From assembly GCA_965240325.2 (NCBI GenBank), contig OZ251241.1:248001-312000 (forward strand): a stretch of 64,000 bases of DNA. Direction: 5' to 3'. A model generated the notes under the pieces. It saw only the letters and a program-made list of their open reading frames with translations, had not been told where the DNA came from and ran no database searches. The DNA is from Rebecca billardiae RCC1528 (Eukaryota; Haptophyta). The position numbers and the translations under genes are program-made. Positions 21,640 through 31,985 of the stretch are shown in pieces (within the stretch, counting starts at the first letter, position 1; every line of letters begins with the position of its first letter).

Positions 21640-22581
21640 ATGAGCACCAAGCTCTCCAGACTTGAGACTTCCCATCCGTGGGCCGGGATGCCGCCCGGCG
21701 CGGCGGTCGCCGATTGGACGGCGGACGAGGTAGCGGGGTGGCTGCAGCGGGTGTGTGGCGTGCCCGGCGAAGTGACCGCAGAGTTTCTTCGCAACCAGGT
21801 CGACGGTGAGCTCCTGCTCGCCCTCGACGAGCGCAGCTTTGCCGAGCTTGGGCTGACGAGCGCGCTCGCCGTCGCCAAGGTGCGAGTGCGCCTCGGCCGG
21901 CTCGTGCGCGAGTCGCCGGTGAAGGTGGGCCTGATCGCGCGCGTGCCCATCGTGAACATTATATACCGTCTACTCTTCGACGAGGAGCCGCCTCACCTCG
22001 ACAGCGTCAAGTCGACGCTGGACACGATCGCGCTGCTGGCCGCTCTCTTCCTCACGATCGCGATGGCGCTGCCGACCGGCGTGGCCTTCGACGAGCTCGA
22101 GGCCGCGCGCGCGCGCTTCTCGGCGCCGCCTTACGATAGCATGTTCTCGGGCGACCAGATCGTGCGCGACTTCGGCAACGCCATCGCCGTCGCCACCTTC
22201 ATGCTCGGCTCGGCGCTGATCGCGACCGTGTGTGCGATCGTGTCCATCCTCGTGACGCAGGCGGAGATCGAGGGGCGGCCCGAGGCGACGCGGCGCTTCT
22301 GGCGATTCGCGCGCTGGGGCGCGGTCTGGGCGATCGGCAGCCTGATCGCCGGCGTGATCGGCTGCTTCCTCGCCTTTAACCGGCTCGTCTTCATCAAGCT
22401 GCCCGACGTGATGCTCGAGCGCGGTGGCGGCTGGCCGCCGAGCATGATCTTTGCGTACGTGGTCGCGGCCAACGTCGTGCTGCTCGGCAGCTTGGTCGGG
22501 GTCTTCATGCTGATGGGGCTCGGCCACGCGAGCGCGGCCGCGAGCATCGTCGAGGATCTCGAACGCAAGGTTACCGCCTGA
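21640..22581 (+). CDS. SAM-domain protein with four transmembrane segments
   Basis: Intronless, 313 residues. Residues about 25-90 form a sterile alpha motif domain (start ADWTADEVAGWLQRV, then FLRNQVDGELLLALDERSF and LGLTSALAVAKV), a helical bundle used for protein-protein or RNA contacts. The rest contains four hydrophobic stretches: TLDTIALLAALFLTIAMAL, IAVATFMLGSALIATVCAIV, VWAIGSLIAGVIGCFLAF and MIFAYVVAANVVLLGSLVGV. The SAM domain would sit on one face of a membrane. No family was recognised for the membrane part. The first ATG in the frame is at 21640. Codon use is slightly less GC-extreme than SMC5. A scaffold or receptor role is inference. Confidence 0.8.
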   Translation: MSTKLSRLETSHPWAGMPPGAAVADWTADEVAGWLQRVCGVPGEVTAEFLRNQVDGELLLALDERSFAELGLTSALAVAKVRVRLGRLVRESPVKVGLIARVPIVNIIYRLLFDEEPPHLDSVKSTLDTIALLAALFLTIAMALPTGVAFDELEAARARFSAPPYDSMFSGDQIVRDFGNAIAVATFMLGSALIATVCAIVSILVTQAEIEGRPEATRRFWRFARWGAVWAIGSLIAGVIGCFLAFNRLVFIKLPDVMLERGGGWPPSMIFAYVVAANVVLLGSLVGVFMLMGLGHASAAASIVEDLERKVTA

Positions 22582-24100
22582 CGACGACGGCTCTGCCGGC
22601 GCAGAGATCGTCCGTCCGGACTAGTGCAGCAGCAGAGGCCAGCTGAGACTGAGTAGCAGCAGACACGACACTGAATACTGATACTACGGGGCGGCCCCAC
22701 TGACGGACCGAGCAAACTTAGCTAAAACGCTGTAATCGCGCGTCAGGCGCAGCCTGACGCGTCGGACGTCACTGGCTACCTCGGGCGGGCTCGGACTCGT
22801 GGTCTGAGCCAGGTCCCTGCCCCCCAACCGTACGTCGGACCCTGATTTTGGGGCCCGCGGGCCTCCGTTCGGGGTCGGTGCGCAGCGCCGGGCACGACTG
22901 CCAAACCGGCCATCCGCAAATGGCTCCGTGACGCCGATCCAGACGTGCTGCAGGCGCCGCGTTTGTTGGGTTCGTTCGGCAGCACGCGTGCCGACGACCA
23001 GGGCGGACAACGCCACCAGGGTCTGCGCGCCAGCCGCCGCTCTGCGCAGCTCAGGCAGCCCTTTCGAGACAGCCGAAACAGTGCAGCGATGGCCCGAGCG
23101 CGCGCGCGCGTGCTGGTGTGAACAGGTTCGAGATGGTCGGTGTGCTGCTGCGCGCACTCGCCATGGCTGGGCGACATCGAGGAGGCAACAACGTGCGCGG
23201 CTGAGGGCCTTCTCGTCGCATGCGCGCAGAGAATGAGCTGAGCCGAGCAGCTGGATGCGAGCCTGCGCACGCGACGCGTTGCCGAGCGGAGCGTGCGGGA
23301 CGGTGAGGGTGATACGCGCGCGTGCGGAGGTGGCATATGCGGTATTGAATCGCGTGGCGCGCGCGCGAGGATGCGCACCCTCGCGTTCGGCCAGAGCGCG
23401 TGCTCAAAGAGCAGCACGTAGCGGCGCCCAGAGACGACGACACGTGCTCAGCAAACGGCCCCCGTGTTGGGACTGAAGGAAGGCGTTGGAGACCGACGCG
23501 CGCGGTGGGTGCGAAGACCAGGCACTGGCCACTCACCGCGCACGCCGCGCGCGCCGCCAGACGGCTTCGACTGTCGCCGACCACGCCCGCGAGGCACCCG
23601 GTTGCGGTCCAGGCGGCTGCCCGAGAGCCTTGCCAACACAATCCTGCTGCGCACGCGCGATCCGCGCGCGGGAAGAGGGAGCGGGCGGAGGAGCAGACAT
23701 AATGTGAGTCGTGGCGCAATCCCACCTGGCTGCTTTTCGCAAATCATCCCCGCACTCGGCGGTACGCGCGTGCGCATACCAGGCCCGTGCCGCCGACTCT
23801 GGATCAACGCCGGCGTCGGTCGGGTCGAGTGTGCAGGGTGGTGAGTCTCGATTGGAGAGCTCGACCGCGCTCAGGAGGCGAGCCAGTCCATGCCAGGGAT
23901 GACGCGCCCCCACCTGGCGGCTCGCGCCGGCAGCATCGTGACGCACGCGCTCGCGCGCGGCGAGTTCAGGCGGCGGACGGTGGGCAAAAGCGAAGTTCCA
24001 CTTCGTTGGAAGTTCCGCGAAACTTGCGAACGATGTTTGCTCGTTGGACCACTCAGAGCGCCCCGTAGTAGATGAGTGATGACACTGACATGCGCATCAG

Positions 24101-24103
<3 letters not shown>

Positions 24104-24196
<93 letters not shown>
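24104..24196. repeat. TA dinucleotide microsatellite
   Basis: About 46 uninterrupted TA units in an otherwise GC-rich region. Open frames across it encode only Tyr-Ile repeats and are artefacts. Confidence 0.97.
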
Positions 24197-24198
<2 letters not shown>

Positions 24199-24329
24199 GC
24201 AGCCTGCTGTGGGCTGCAACATGTTCTACGACGACGAGAAAATCCCAACAAGGAGTGTCTGCATCATATAAGTATGCGCCTGCCGCATCCGCCATCCAGG
24301 CATTGGTCACGTACGCAAGGTCAAGGACA

Positions 24330-24365
24330 CATATATATATATATATATATTATATAATATATATA

Positions 24366-24407
<42 letters not shown>

Positions 24408-24413
24408 ATATAT
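24330..24413. repeat. TA microsatellite with interruptions
   Basis: A second TA tract about 135 bp downstream of the first, broken by TTA and TCGA variants. Confidence 0.95.
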
Positions 24414-24797
24414 GCGCTGGCAGCTACTGAGTACTGGTGCATGCTGACGATCGATAGGCGCGCGTATAGCAGCTAAATAGCGCAGCGCCGCCAGTGGCAG
24501 TGCCGAGTGCGCGCGCTGCGCTGCACGCACGCATCAATTCGTCGCATCATCGTCGTCGTCGCGATGATGATCATCTGCATCATCATCGTCATCGCGCGTG
24601 ATCGTCAGCGCACGACCGAGTAGCACATGCACGCCGCGTCGAGTAAAACGGCACTGCTGCTGCGGCGGCGGCGGCGGCGCGCTGCCACGCCACTTTGTGG
24701 CCTGCGCCAGCGCGCGCGGCTCGGCATCGACGCCACGGGCGGGTTGCCCGGTTCGCGGTCGTCGGTCGGTTCAGCTTGCAGTCAGCGCCGCGCCTGG

Positions 24798-27700
24798 TCA
24801 TGGAAGGAAGCGCGCGGGCAGCTCCGAGCCGCCGCCGAGCGCCGAGGGGAAGCCCGCGCCCAGCGCACCCGCGGCGTCGTGCACGAGCTCGCACGCGCGC
24901 GCGACGCCGTCGCCGGGGCTCGGCTCGGAGTGCGCGAGCTCGGTGAGCGCGCGCGCCCACTCGGGCCGCGCGCGCGCCCAGCGCTCGTGCGCGTACGCGG
25001 GCTTGATGCAGCGCTCGAGCTGCAGCAAGGAGGCCGCGCAGAGGGCCAGCGCGCACCCGCCGCCGCCGCTCGAAGCCGCCTCGGCGCGCTCGTCGAGCGC
25101 GTCCTCGAGCGCGGTCACCCAGCGCTTCTGCGCCAGCTGCCACGACACCTTGGCCGCCTTCCAGGGCAGGGCCTCGTCCAGCGCGAGCACACAGCCCAGC
25201 GCGGCGCACACGGCGGAGGGGCGGCCGCGCGCGGCGGCGGCGGGCTTGGGCGCGGCCGCCGCGCGCGCGCCCGAGGCCGGCGGGGCGACGGCGGGCGAGA
25301 GCGAGCGCATCGCCCGGCCGGCGCTCGGCGGCGACTTTGGCGTCGAGGCGGGCGGCGCGGCGCGCTTGCTCGGCGGCGTGGGCGTCTTCTCCTCCGAGCG
25401 CGCGCGCTTCGCCTTGGGCGGCGACGCGGGCTTGGGCGCGCGCGCGCGTTTGCTCGCGCGCGCCGCGCGCGAGGCCGCGGGCGCGCTGCGCGGCTTGCGC
25501 GCGGGCTCGAAGTCGGAGGCGCTGCCTCCCTCGTCCTCGCTGCTCGCCTCCGCGCTCGACTCGGAGCCCGCCTCCTCCTCCTCCTCGGACGACTCGTCCT
25601 CCGACTCCGACTCCGACTCGGACTCATCGTCGTCGGAGGAGGAGGCGGCGGCGGCGCGTGCCTTGCGCCGCAGCGGCGGCTTGGCGCCGCCGCCGCCCTT
25701 GGGCGCCGCCACCGCCGGCGCCGCGCCGCCGTGCTCCGCGTTGGCGCCGAGCCGACGGATCTTGCTCGTGTCGCCGCGGCCGAGCGCGCCCCACTCCTCG
25801 ATCGAGCGCGGGTTGACGCGCTCCTTGACCGCGCGCGCCACCGCCCGCTCGCGCAGCTCGTACAGGGAGGTGCCGCCTTGCTCGGCACACCGCCACACCT
25901 CCATCTGGCCCTTGGGCGCGCGCACGCCGTGCGCGTTGCACAGCTGCTGCCCGAGCGTCTGGATCGAGCCGCACGACCTGCCGCGGCGCGCGGCCGACCA
26001 GCGCGCGCGCGCGCGCGAGGCGGGGAGACGGAGGGACGCGGCGCGGCGCGGTGAGCGGCAGCGCCGCACGGCGCGGCGCGCACGGCGCGCGCGGCGCGCG
26101 CGGGCGACACGCGGCGCGCGCGGGCGGCACGCGCGCGCGCGCGCACTCGGCTGGCGGCGCCACGCCCTTGGGCCGGGGTCCGCGCAGCGCGGCGCTGAAG
26201 GACGCGCTGTGCGTGTGGTCCCGAGCGTACACGCCCGGCTCCCACGCCACGCCCAGCTCGTACAGCGTCGTCTCCTTGGCCTGCTTGGGCGTGAGCGCGG
26301 ACGGGCGCGCCAGGCCGCGGGGTCCGACTGCGAGCGCGAGGCAGCCCTTGCCCAGGCGCAGCAGCGGGGGCGCGCTGGCCAGGCAGAAGGCGAAGAGCCC
26401 CTCGGGCTTGACCATGCCCGAGACGCCGCCCTTGGACCACGCCTGCTCCTTCTTCACCTCGCCGCTCTCCACGCGCGCCTTGAACTCCTTGGACTTCTGC
26501 CGCGCCTGCTCGCGCAGCGCGCCCAGGCTGCTCTGGGCCGCCTTGGCGCGCGCGCGCCCGCCCTCGTCCGCGTACTCGTCGATCGCCGCGCCGCGCTCGC
26601 GGCCCAGCGCGGCGCGGAACGCGGCGCGCTGCGCGCCCGTGCCCACGAAGCGGTGCGAGAAGGTGACGCGCAGCTTGTCCGGCACCGAGCGGCCACTCGC
26701 CTTGATGCGCGCGGACGTGCCGCCCACCGCCTCAAGTGTCTGGAACGTGAGGTTGCGCGCGGTCGGCGCCCAGAGGGCGGAGCCCTGGCGGTGCTCGCCC
26801 ACGCGCGGGTGCGCGGTGGTGCTCATGAAGAGCCAGCCGTGCGCGAGGTACTGCCCGGCCACCGCGTCCACCATGCGCACGCCCGCGCCCAGCCCCTGAT
26901 AGTCCGGGAGCAGCACAGTCCGGTGCTCGCGCCACGCCTTCACGCCGCACTTGTACGTGCCGGGGAAGGAGATGGCGCACACGCAGCCCACCGGCCGCGC
27001 GCCCCACGTGACCAGCCACAGGTGCGCGCCCTTCTGGCAGTCGTGGCTCAGGTAGTGGTGCTCGGCGAACAGCCCCCACAGCGCGCCCTTCTCGGCGCCG
27101 CGCGGCGACGCGACCAGCTCGACGGCCGGCGGCTCAAAGCTGAGCGCGGCGCGCGCGGCCGCGCCCTCGTCGGCGTGCAGCGCCGCGAGCGCGCCGTCCG
27201 CGAGGCGCTGCTCAGGCGCGAGCACCGCCAGCTGCCGCGTCAGCGTCGAGAACACCAGCTGCGGCTGCAGCGCCGCCACGAAGTCCTCGTGGCACGACGC
27301 GAGCACGAGGCCGCGCAGCCCGCGCGCGCGCGCGTACACGCCCACCGCGTGCGCGACACGCAGCGCGAGCGTGCGGTCGACGGCGGAGGTGAACTCGTCG
27401 ACCACGCCGCCGTCGCGCAGCTCGCGCGCCAGCGCCGCCTGGAACTGCTCGCCCGCCGAGAGCTGCGCGTACGCCAGCCCCCAGCAGCCCTCGGGCAGCA
27501 GCACGGCTGCGAGCGCGCGCGCGCCGCACGGAGCGCGCGCGCGACGCGCGGCGTGAGCCGGCATCCGCGGGGCGCGCGCGCGCGTGGCGCGCGCGCGCGG
27601 CGGCGGCGGCGGCGCGCACCTCGGAGCCGCTCGGCCGCCTGCTCCGCGCTCTCAAAGTGCTCGCGCACGGCCACGCCCTCGGCCCACGCGCCGGGCGCCG

Positions 27701-28997
27701 CGCCCGCGCCCGCCACTGGCGGCGCGCCCGCGACAGAGGCGGCCGCCGCGTCGGCCGCGCCTTCCCCGCGCCGCGCGAGCAGCGCGCGCAGCACGGTCGT
27801 CTTGCCCGAGCCGGACGGGCCGACAATCACCGCTGCGCGCACGAGCGCGCGAGAGCGCGCGCGCAGCCGGCAGAGAGGGCGGCAGAGAGGGCGGCGCGCG
27901 GGCGGGCGTGAGGGAGCAGCGCGCGCGGCGGCGCGCGCGGCGGCGCGCGCGGCGGCGGCGGCAGCCAGTCGAGCGCACGCGCGCGCACCGATGGGCGGGT
28001 TGGCGTCAAAGTGCTTGGCGGGCAGCGTCGGCGGCGTGAAGCTCGTCGCGCCGTCGAACTCGAAGTCGAAGGCCTCGGAGGCGCGCTCGGTCGCCTCGTC
28101 CATCGCCACGCGCGCCTTGAGCGCGCACCCCGCGCCGCCCGCCGCGGGCTCGGCATCGTGCACGGCCGAGACGCGCAGCGCGTTGGAGGAGAGGAGCGGC
28201 CAGCGCGCGCTCGCCGCGCTCGCCGCCGCCGCCGCGCCGGCCGCCGCCGCCTTCGCCTTGCCGTCCTTCCCCTTCGGCGCCGGCTGCGCGCCGCCCTGCA
28301 GCAGCCGGTGCTCGCCCTCCTCGCCCTCCGCGCGCGCCTCCCACGCGCTCTCGCACGCGACGCTGATCACGGGGCGGCGCGCAGCCGGGTCGGTGGGGTT
28401 GACGTGCAGCCGCAGCTCGGGGAGCACGAGCACGTGGTCCGGGCCGAGCCACGGCACGATGTCCGCGCACGGCGAGCACACGACCACGCGGCGCAGCCCC
28501 AGCTGGCGCACGAACCGACCGGTGGCGGCCGCCATCGCCTTGGCGGCCTCGCGGTTGACCCACGCGGTGAAGTCGTCGATCACGGCGTCTGTGCGCAGCT
28601 GCCGCGCCAGGAGCGCGCGCGCCTGCTCGCCGTTCGAGAGGCAGTGGAACGGGCGGTGCCACGCCGGGATCGAGCCGAGCCCGACCGCCGTCAGCCGGCG
28701 CTGCGCCTCCTCCGCATCGCCGAACTGCGAGACGATCGCCTTGCCCGCGTCCCACTCGACGCGCTCGGGCTCGCCAAAGTGCGCGCGCGCGAACCGCGTC
28801 TTGCCCGAGCCCGTGCCACCGAGCACGAGCAGCACGCCAAAGTCGGCGCCGCGCGCGAGCTCGGCCGGCAGCGGCGGCACGCCGCCCCCCGCGCCCGCGA
28901 GGGGCTTGCCGCCGCGCGAGGCGGGGGAGGGCGCGGTGCGCGGTGCGCGGGCGGTGGAGGCAGGCGTCGGCGCGCGCGGCGACGTCGAGCGCCCCAT
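24798..28997 (-). CDS. Twin ABC-ATPase fused to a GNAT-like acetyltransferase domain
   Basis: Four exons (27989-28997, 27620-27832, 26147-27506, 24798-25977) join in frame to 1253 residues. ABC domain 1 has Walker A GGTGSGKT (60-67) and signature LSNGEQ (120-125), but its Walker B is VIDDF with Asp where the catalytic Glu belongs, and no switch His is visible. ABC domain 2 has Walker A GPSGSGKT, signature LSAGEQ (423-428), Walker B VVDEF with Glu445, D-loop SAVD and switch His480, so it looks active. Residues about 545-650 resemble a GNAT fold (EHHYLSHDCQKGAHLW, then AWREHRTVLLPDYQGLGAG with the acyl-CoA-loop-like turn). A conserved-looking segment follows, then a Ser/Asp/Glu tract (about 972-1012) and a Lys/Ala/Pro linker. 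There are no membrane segments, so this is not a transporter. From memory, ABC-GNAT fusions with this HHYLS...EHR...PDYQG pattern occur in bacteria and phages; a nucleic-acid-modifying role is inference. The start ATG precedes a Ser/Thr/Arg-rich leader. Confidence 0.8.
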
Positions 28998-29615
28998 CGA
29001 GTTTCTCGGGCTGCGGGCGGGCGAGGCGAACTCGGCAGCGGGGCGGTCGGCCCGTCGTCGCGCGAGCAATCGTTGTTCGGTGTTGGCTTGTTGAGAGCGT
29101 GTTCCTTCCCGGCAGGGCCGCCCACCGGTCGACGCGCAGGCCGCACGCAGCGCTTCGGCTCCTTTGAATGAGCGAGTGGAGTGTCCGGTGACAAAGCACT
29201 CGTGTGTTGAGGTCGGTGAGGATGACCGTTTGGTTGTGAGAAACGTGGACACGTCGTGGTGGGCCGCGCTTTATAATTTGATGATGATGCTGGTCATGCT
29301 GGCCTTTTTCGAATTCGGATCACGCATGCGCCGATGCGCGGACGGTACACGGAATGATGATGGACGATTACACTGACTGTCAATCAATGCCGTTACTATG
29401 CCGATGACTCTGATGATGACTACGAGTGATGATGCTGCGACATTGATGATATGGATGCTGCCCCTACGAGCACTACTACACTCGTCCGGCGGCGCGCGCG
29501 GCAGTTACTGTCAGCGGGGACTTGGCACGCAGGAGGCCGGGCGCGGGCGCGCAGTGAGTGACTCGGCACAGCGCACGGCGGCCACCGTCCGGACGCCCGC
29601 GCGACGACGGCGCGC
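28998..29615. other. Intergenic between two minus-strand genes
   Basis: Upstream region of the ABC/GNAT gene and 3' flank of phosphoglucomutase. The frame is open upstream to 29252 but shows no targeting or domain signal. ATG/GATGATG-rich simple sequence lies at 29280-29460. Confidence 0.4.
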
Positions 29616-31694
29616 TCAGGTGATCACCGTGGGCCGGTCGCGCCCGGTGAAGTGCTCGATCTGCGCGAGCTCAGCCGCGGCGGCGAGCACGTCGGCGAGC
29701 GCGTCCTGCGCGTCGCGGTGCAGCGCGTCCGGCCCCGCCTCTGCGTGCTCGTACCGCTCGGCGTACAGCCGCACCGTGGCGCCGACCGAGCCGGTGCCCG
29801 AGAGGCGGAAGACAGCGCGCGCGCCGCCCTCGAACTTGCACACCAGCCCCTGGTTGGCCGAGGTGGTGCCGTCGACCGGGTCCGTGTACGCGAACGACTC
29901 GACCGCGCTCAGGGCCACGCGCCCACCCGCGAGGCTGGCGGGCGGCTGCTCGTCGCCCGCGGCCATCGCGCCGAGCCGCGCCATCATGCGCTTGGCCGCG
30001 TCCGCGTCCACCTCCTCGTAGTCGTGCCGCGAGTAGTAGTTCCGGCCGTACGTGGCCCAGTGCGCGCGCAGCACGTCGCCCACGCCCACGAGCTGCCCCT
30101 CCGGCGTGGCGCCGTTGTGGTGCGCGAGGATGGAGAGCCAGCACAGCACCGCCCACACGCCGTCCTTCTCGCGCACGTGCGACGAGCCGAGCCCGAACGA
30201 CTCCTCGCCGCAGATGAGCGGGTCGTACGCCGTGCCGCCGAGCTCGCGCGAGTCCATCAGGTTGCCGAAGAACTTCCAGCCCGACGGCGTCTCGAAGCAC
30301 GGGATGCCCAGCTGCGCCGCCACGCGGTCGACTGCGCCGCCGGTGGGCATCGAGCGCGCGACCGCGCGCAGCCCGCCCGCCGACGCAAACTGCGGGAGCA
30401 CGTGCGCGTGCGCCGCGACGATCGCGATCGAGTCGGACGGCGTGACGAACGTGCCGCGCCCGAGGATCATGTTGCGGTCGCCGTCGCCGTCGGTCGCCGC
30501 GCCAAAGTCGGGCGTGCGCAGCCCGTCGAGGCCGGGCAGCGGCGCCCCCGTCGTCGAGAGGCCGAGCAGCTTGACGAGCGCGGCCGCGTACGTCAGGTTG
30601 GGGTCCGGGTGTGCGCCGCCAAAGTCGGGGCGCGGGTCGCAGCGGAGCAGGCACTCGTCGGGCACGCCGAGCAGCTCGCCGAGCACGCGCTTCATGTACG
30701 GGCCAGCTGCGGCGGGCAGGAGAGGCGCGCGACGCGGGGCGGGCGCCGCGGGCAGCGCTCAGCAGCCGCGCGCTGCCGCCACAGCGCGCGCGCTCTGAGG
30801 GCGCGCGCGCGGCGGCGCGCGAAAAGACGCACCGGCGCCGTGCATCGCGTCGATGCGCAGGTCAAAGTCAGAGCGCGCGAGCAGCTTGCGCAGCGCGTCA
30901 AAGTCGAAGCACTTGCGCAGCACCTCGACGTACGTCTCCGCGCTGTCGACGACCTCGACCTCGAACGCGCCGCCCGACTGCAGCGCAAAGCGGTGCACGC
31001 CCGGCGCGGAGAGGTCGATGGGCGGGAGGTCGGCCTCGCGGTACGCGTCGATCGTCTTGGTGCGCGCGTACACCTCGTCCGTCACCGCCTCCGTCGCGGG
31101 CCCGCCGCTCGCCATGTTGAACTTGATGCCAAAGTCGTTGTCCGGGCCGCCCGGGTTGTGCGAGGCCGTGAGCACGATGCCGCAGTACGCGCACCCGCCC
31201 TCGCGCTCGCGCAGGAGGGCGGAGACGGCGGGCGTGGCGATCAGGCCGTTCACGCCCACCCATACGCGCGCAACGCCGTTCGCCGCGGCGAGGCGCATGA
31301 TCGCCTGCGCCGCCTCAGGCCCGTAGTAGCGGCCGTCGCCGCCGACCACGATCGTCGAGCCGCGCAGCTCGTCCGCAGGGAGCACGTCGAAGAAGGACTG
31401 GACGAGGTTGGCGACGTAGTGCGGCTGCATGAAGACCGACGTGCGCTTGCGCACGCCCGACGTGCCCGGCTTCTGCCCCTCGATCGGCGACGTCGGCACG
31501 GTGCGCTCGGCGACGGTGTCGGCCGCCGCCGCCGCCATCGACGCGCCGCCGCGCAGCGCGCGCGGGAGCGGGCCGAGCGGGCGGCGCGCGCCGAGCGCGA
31601 CGGAGACAACCGAGCTCGTGGGCAGCGCGCGCACGGCGGCGCTCGCCGCCGCCGCCGTCGTCGCCGCGAGCAGGAGGCGCACGGCCGCGCGCAT
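29616..31694 (-). CDS. Phosphoglucomutase with N-terminal targeting signal
   Basis: Interconverts glucose-1-phosphate and glucose-6-phosphate, linking storage glucan and nucleotide-sugar synthesis to central metabolism. Two exons (30833-31694, 29616-30706), split by a 126-nt GTGCGT...GCAG intron, give 650 residues. Hallmarks of the alpha-phosphohexomutases in order: KPGTSGVR, catalytic phosphoserine loop TASHNPGG (Ser178), metal loop DGDGD (360-364), sugar-binding GEESFG (454-459) and phosphate-binding SGTGSVGATVRLY near the C-terminus. The long form with an extended C-terminal domain fits PGM1-type enzymes. The first 60 residues are extra: a hydrophobic signal-like segment (LLLAATTAAAASAA) then an Arg/Ser/Ala-rich stretch, suggesting an organelle, perhaps plastid, isoform; no clear ASAF motif. 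It lies head-to-head with ATG9. Confidence 0.93.
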
Positions 31695-31985
31695 CGCGCC
31701 GCGCTTGCTGCTTGCCGCCGCTGATGACGCGTGTGGACTGATGACGCGCGTCCGAGCAACAAGGGCACAAGGCTGCCGGGCAGAAATCAAATTGCCGATT
31801 TGGCGGGGACGAAATCCCTCCAATCCGACGAAGCACGGGCTGTGCATTTTTTTTCTGCTCGGACTTGGTCACTTGGACCAGCAAAAGGCGCCAAGTCCAC
31901 TTTCTCCCAGCAGCGCGGCCGCCGCGCTCTGCTCGGTGGACGGCGTCTCCGGCCGCGCGCTTGCGTGGCGCGGCGGCAGCGGCGG
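31695..31985. promoter_or_regulatory. Short divergent promoter region, PGM/ATG9
   Basis: 291 bp between two start codons on opposite strands. A less GC-rich patch (GGCAGAAATCAAATTGCCGA) lies in the middle. Confidence 0.35.

Larger units (their letters stand above)
22582..24797. other. Gene-poor region with TA microsatellites
   Basis: No supported gene. Open frames between 22700 and 24000 lack domains. The right half holds two long TA tracts, then CAT/CGT simple repeats at 24540-24600. The right end is the 3' flank of the ABC/GNAT gene. Confidence 0.5.

Noticed and set aside
22684-23947. Overlapping open frames of 100-220 codons on both strands
   Set aside because: No domain, no steady third-position bias in any one frame, and rapid changes of the best frame.
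24053-24476. Several frames encoding Tyr-Ile repeats
   Set aside because: They are translations of the TA microsatellites.
24798-28997. ABC transporter
   Set aside because: There are no membrane-spanning segments, and the two ATPase domains are fused to an acetyltransferase-like domain.
24598-29094. A 1498-codon open frame on the plus strand
   Set aside because: It lies antisense to the ABC/GNAT gene, runs straight across that gene's introns, and encodes only Arg/Ala-rich sequence. Strong G/C third-position bias on one strand removes stops from the other.
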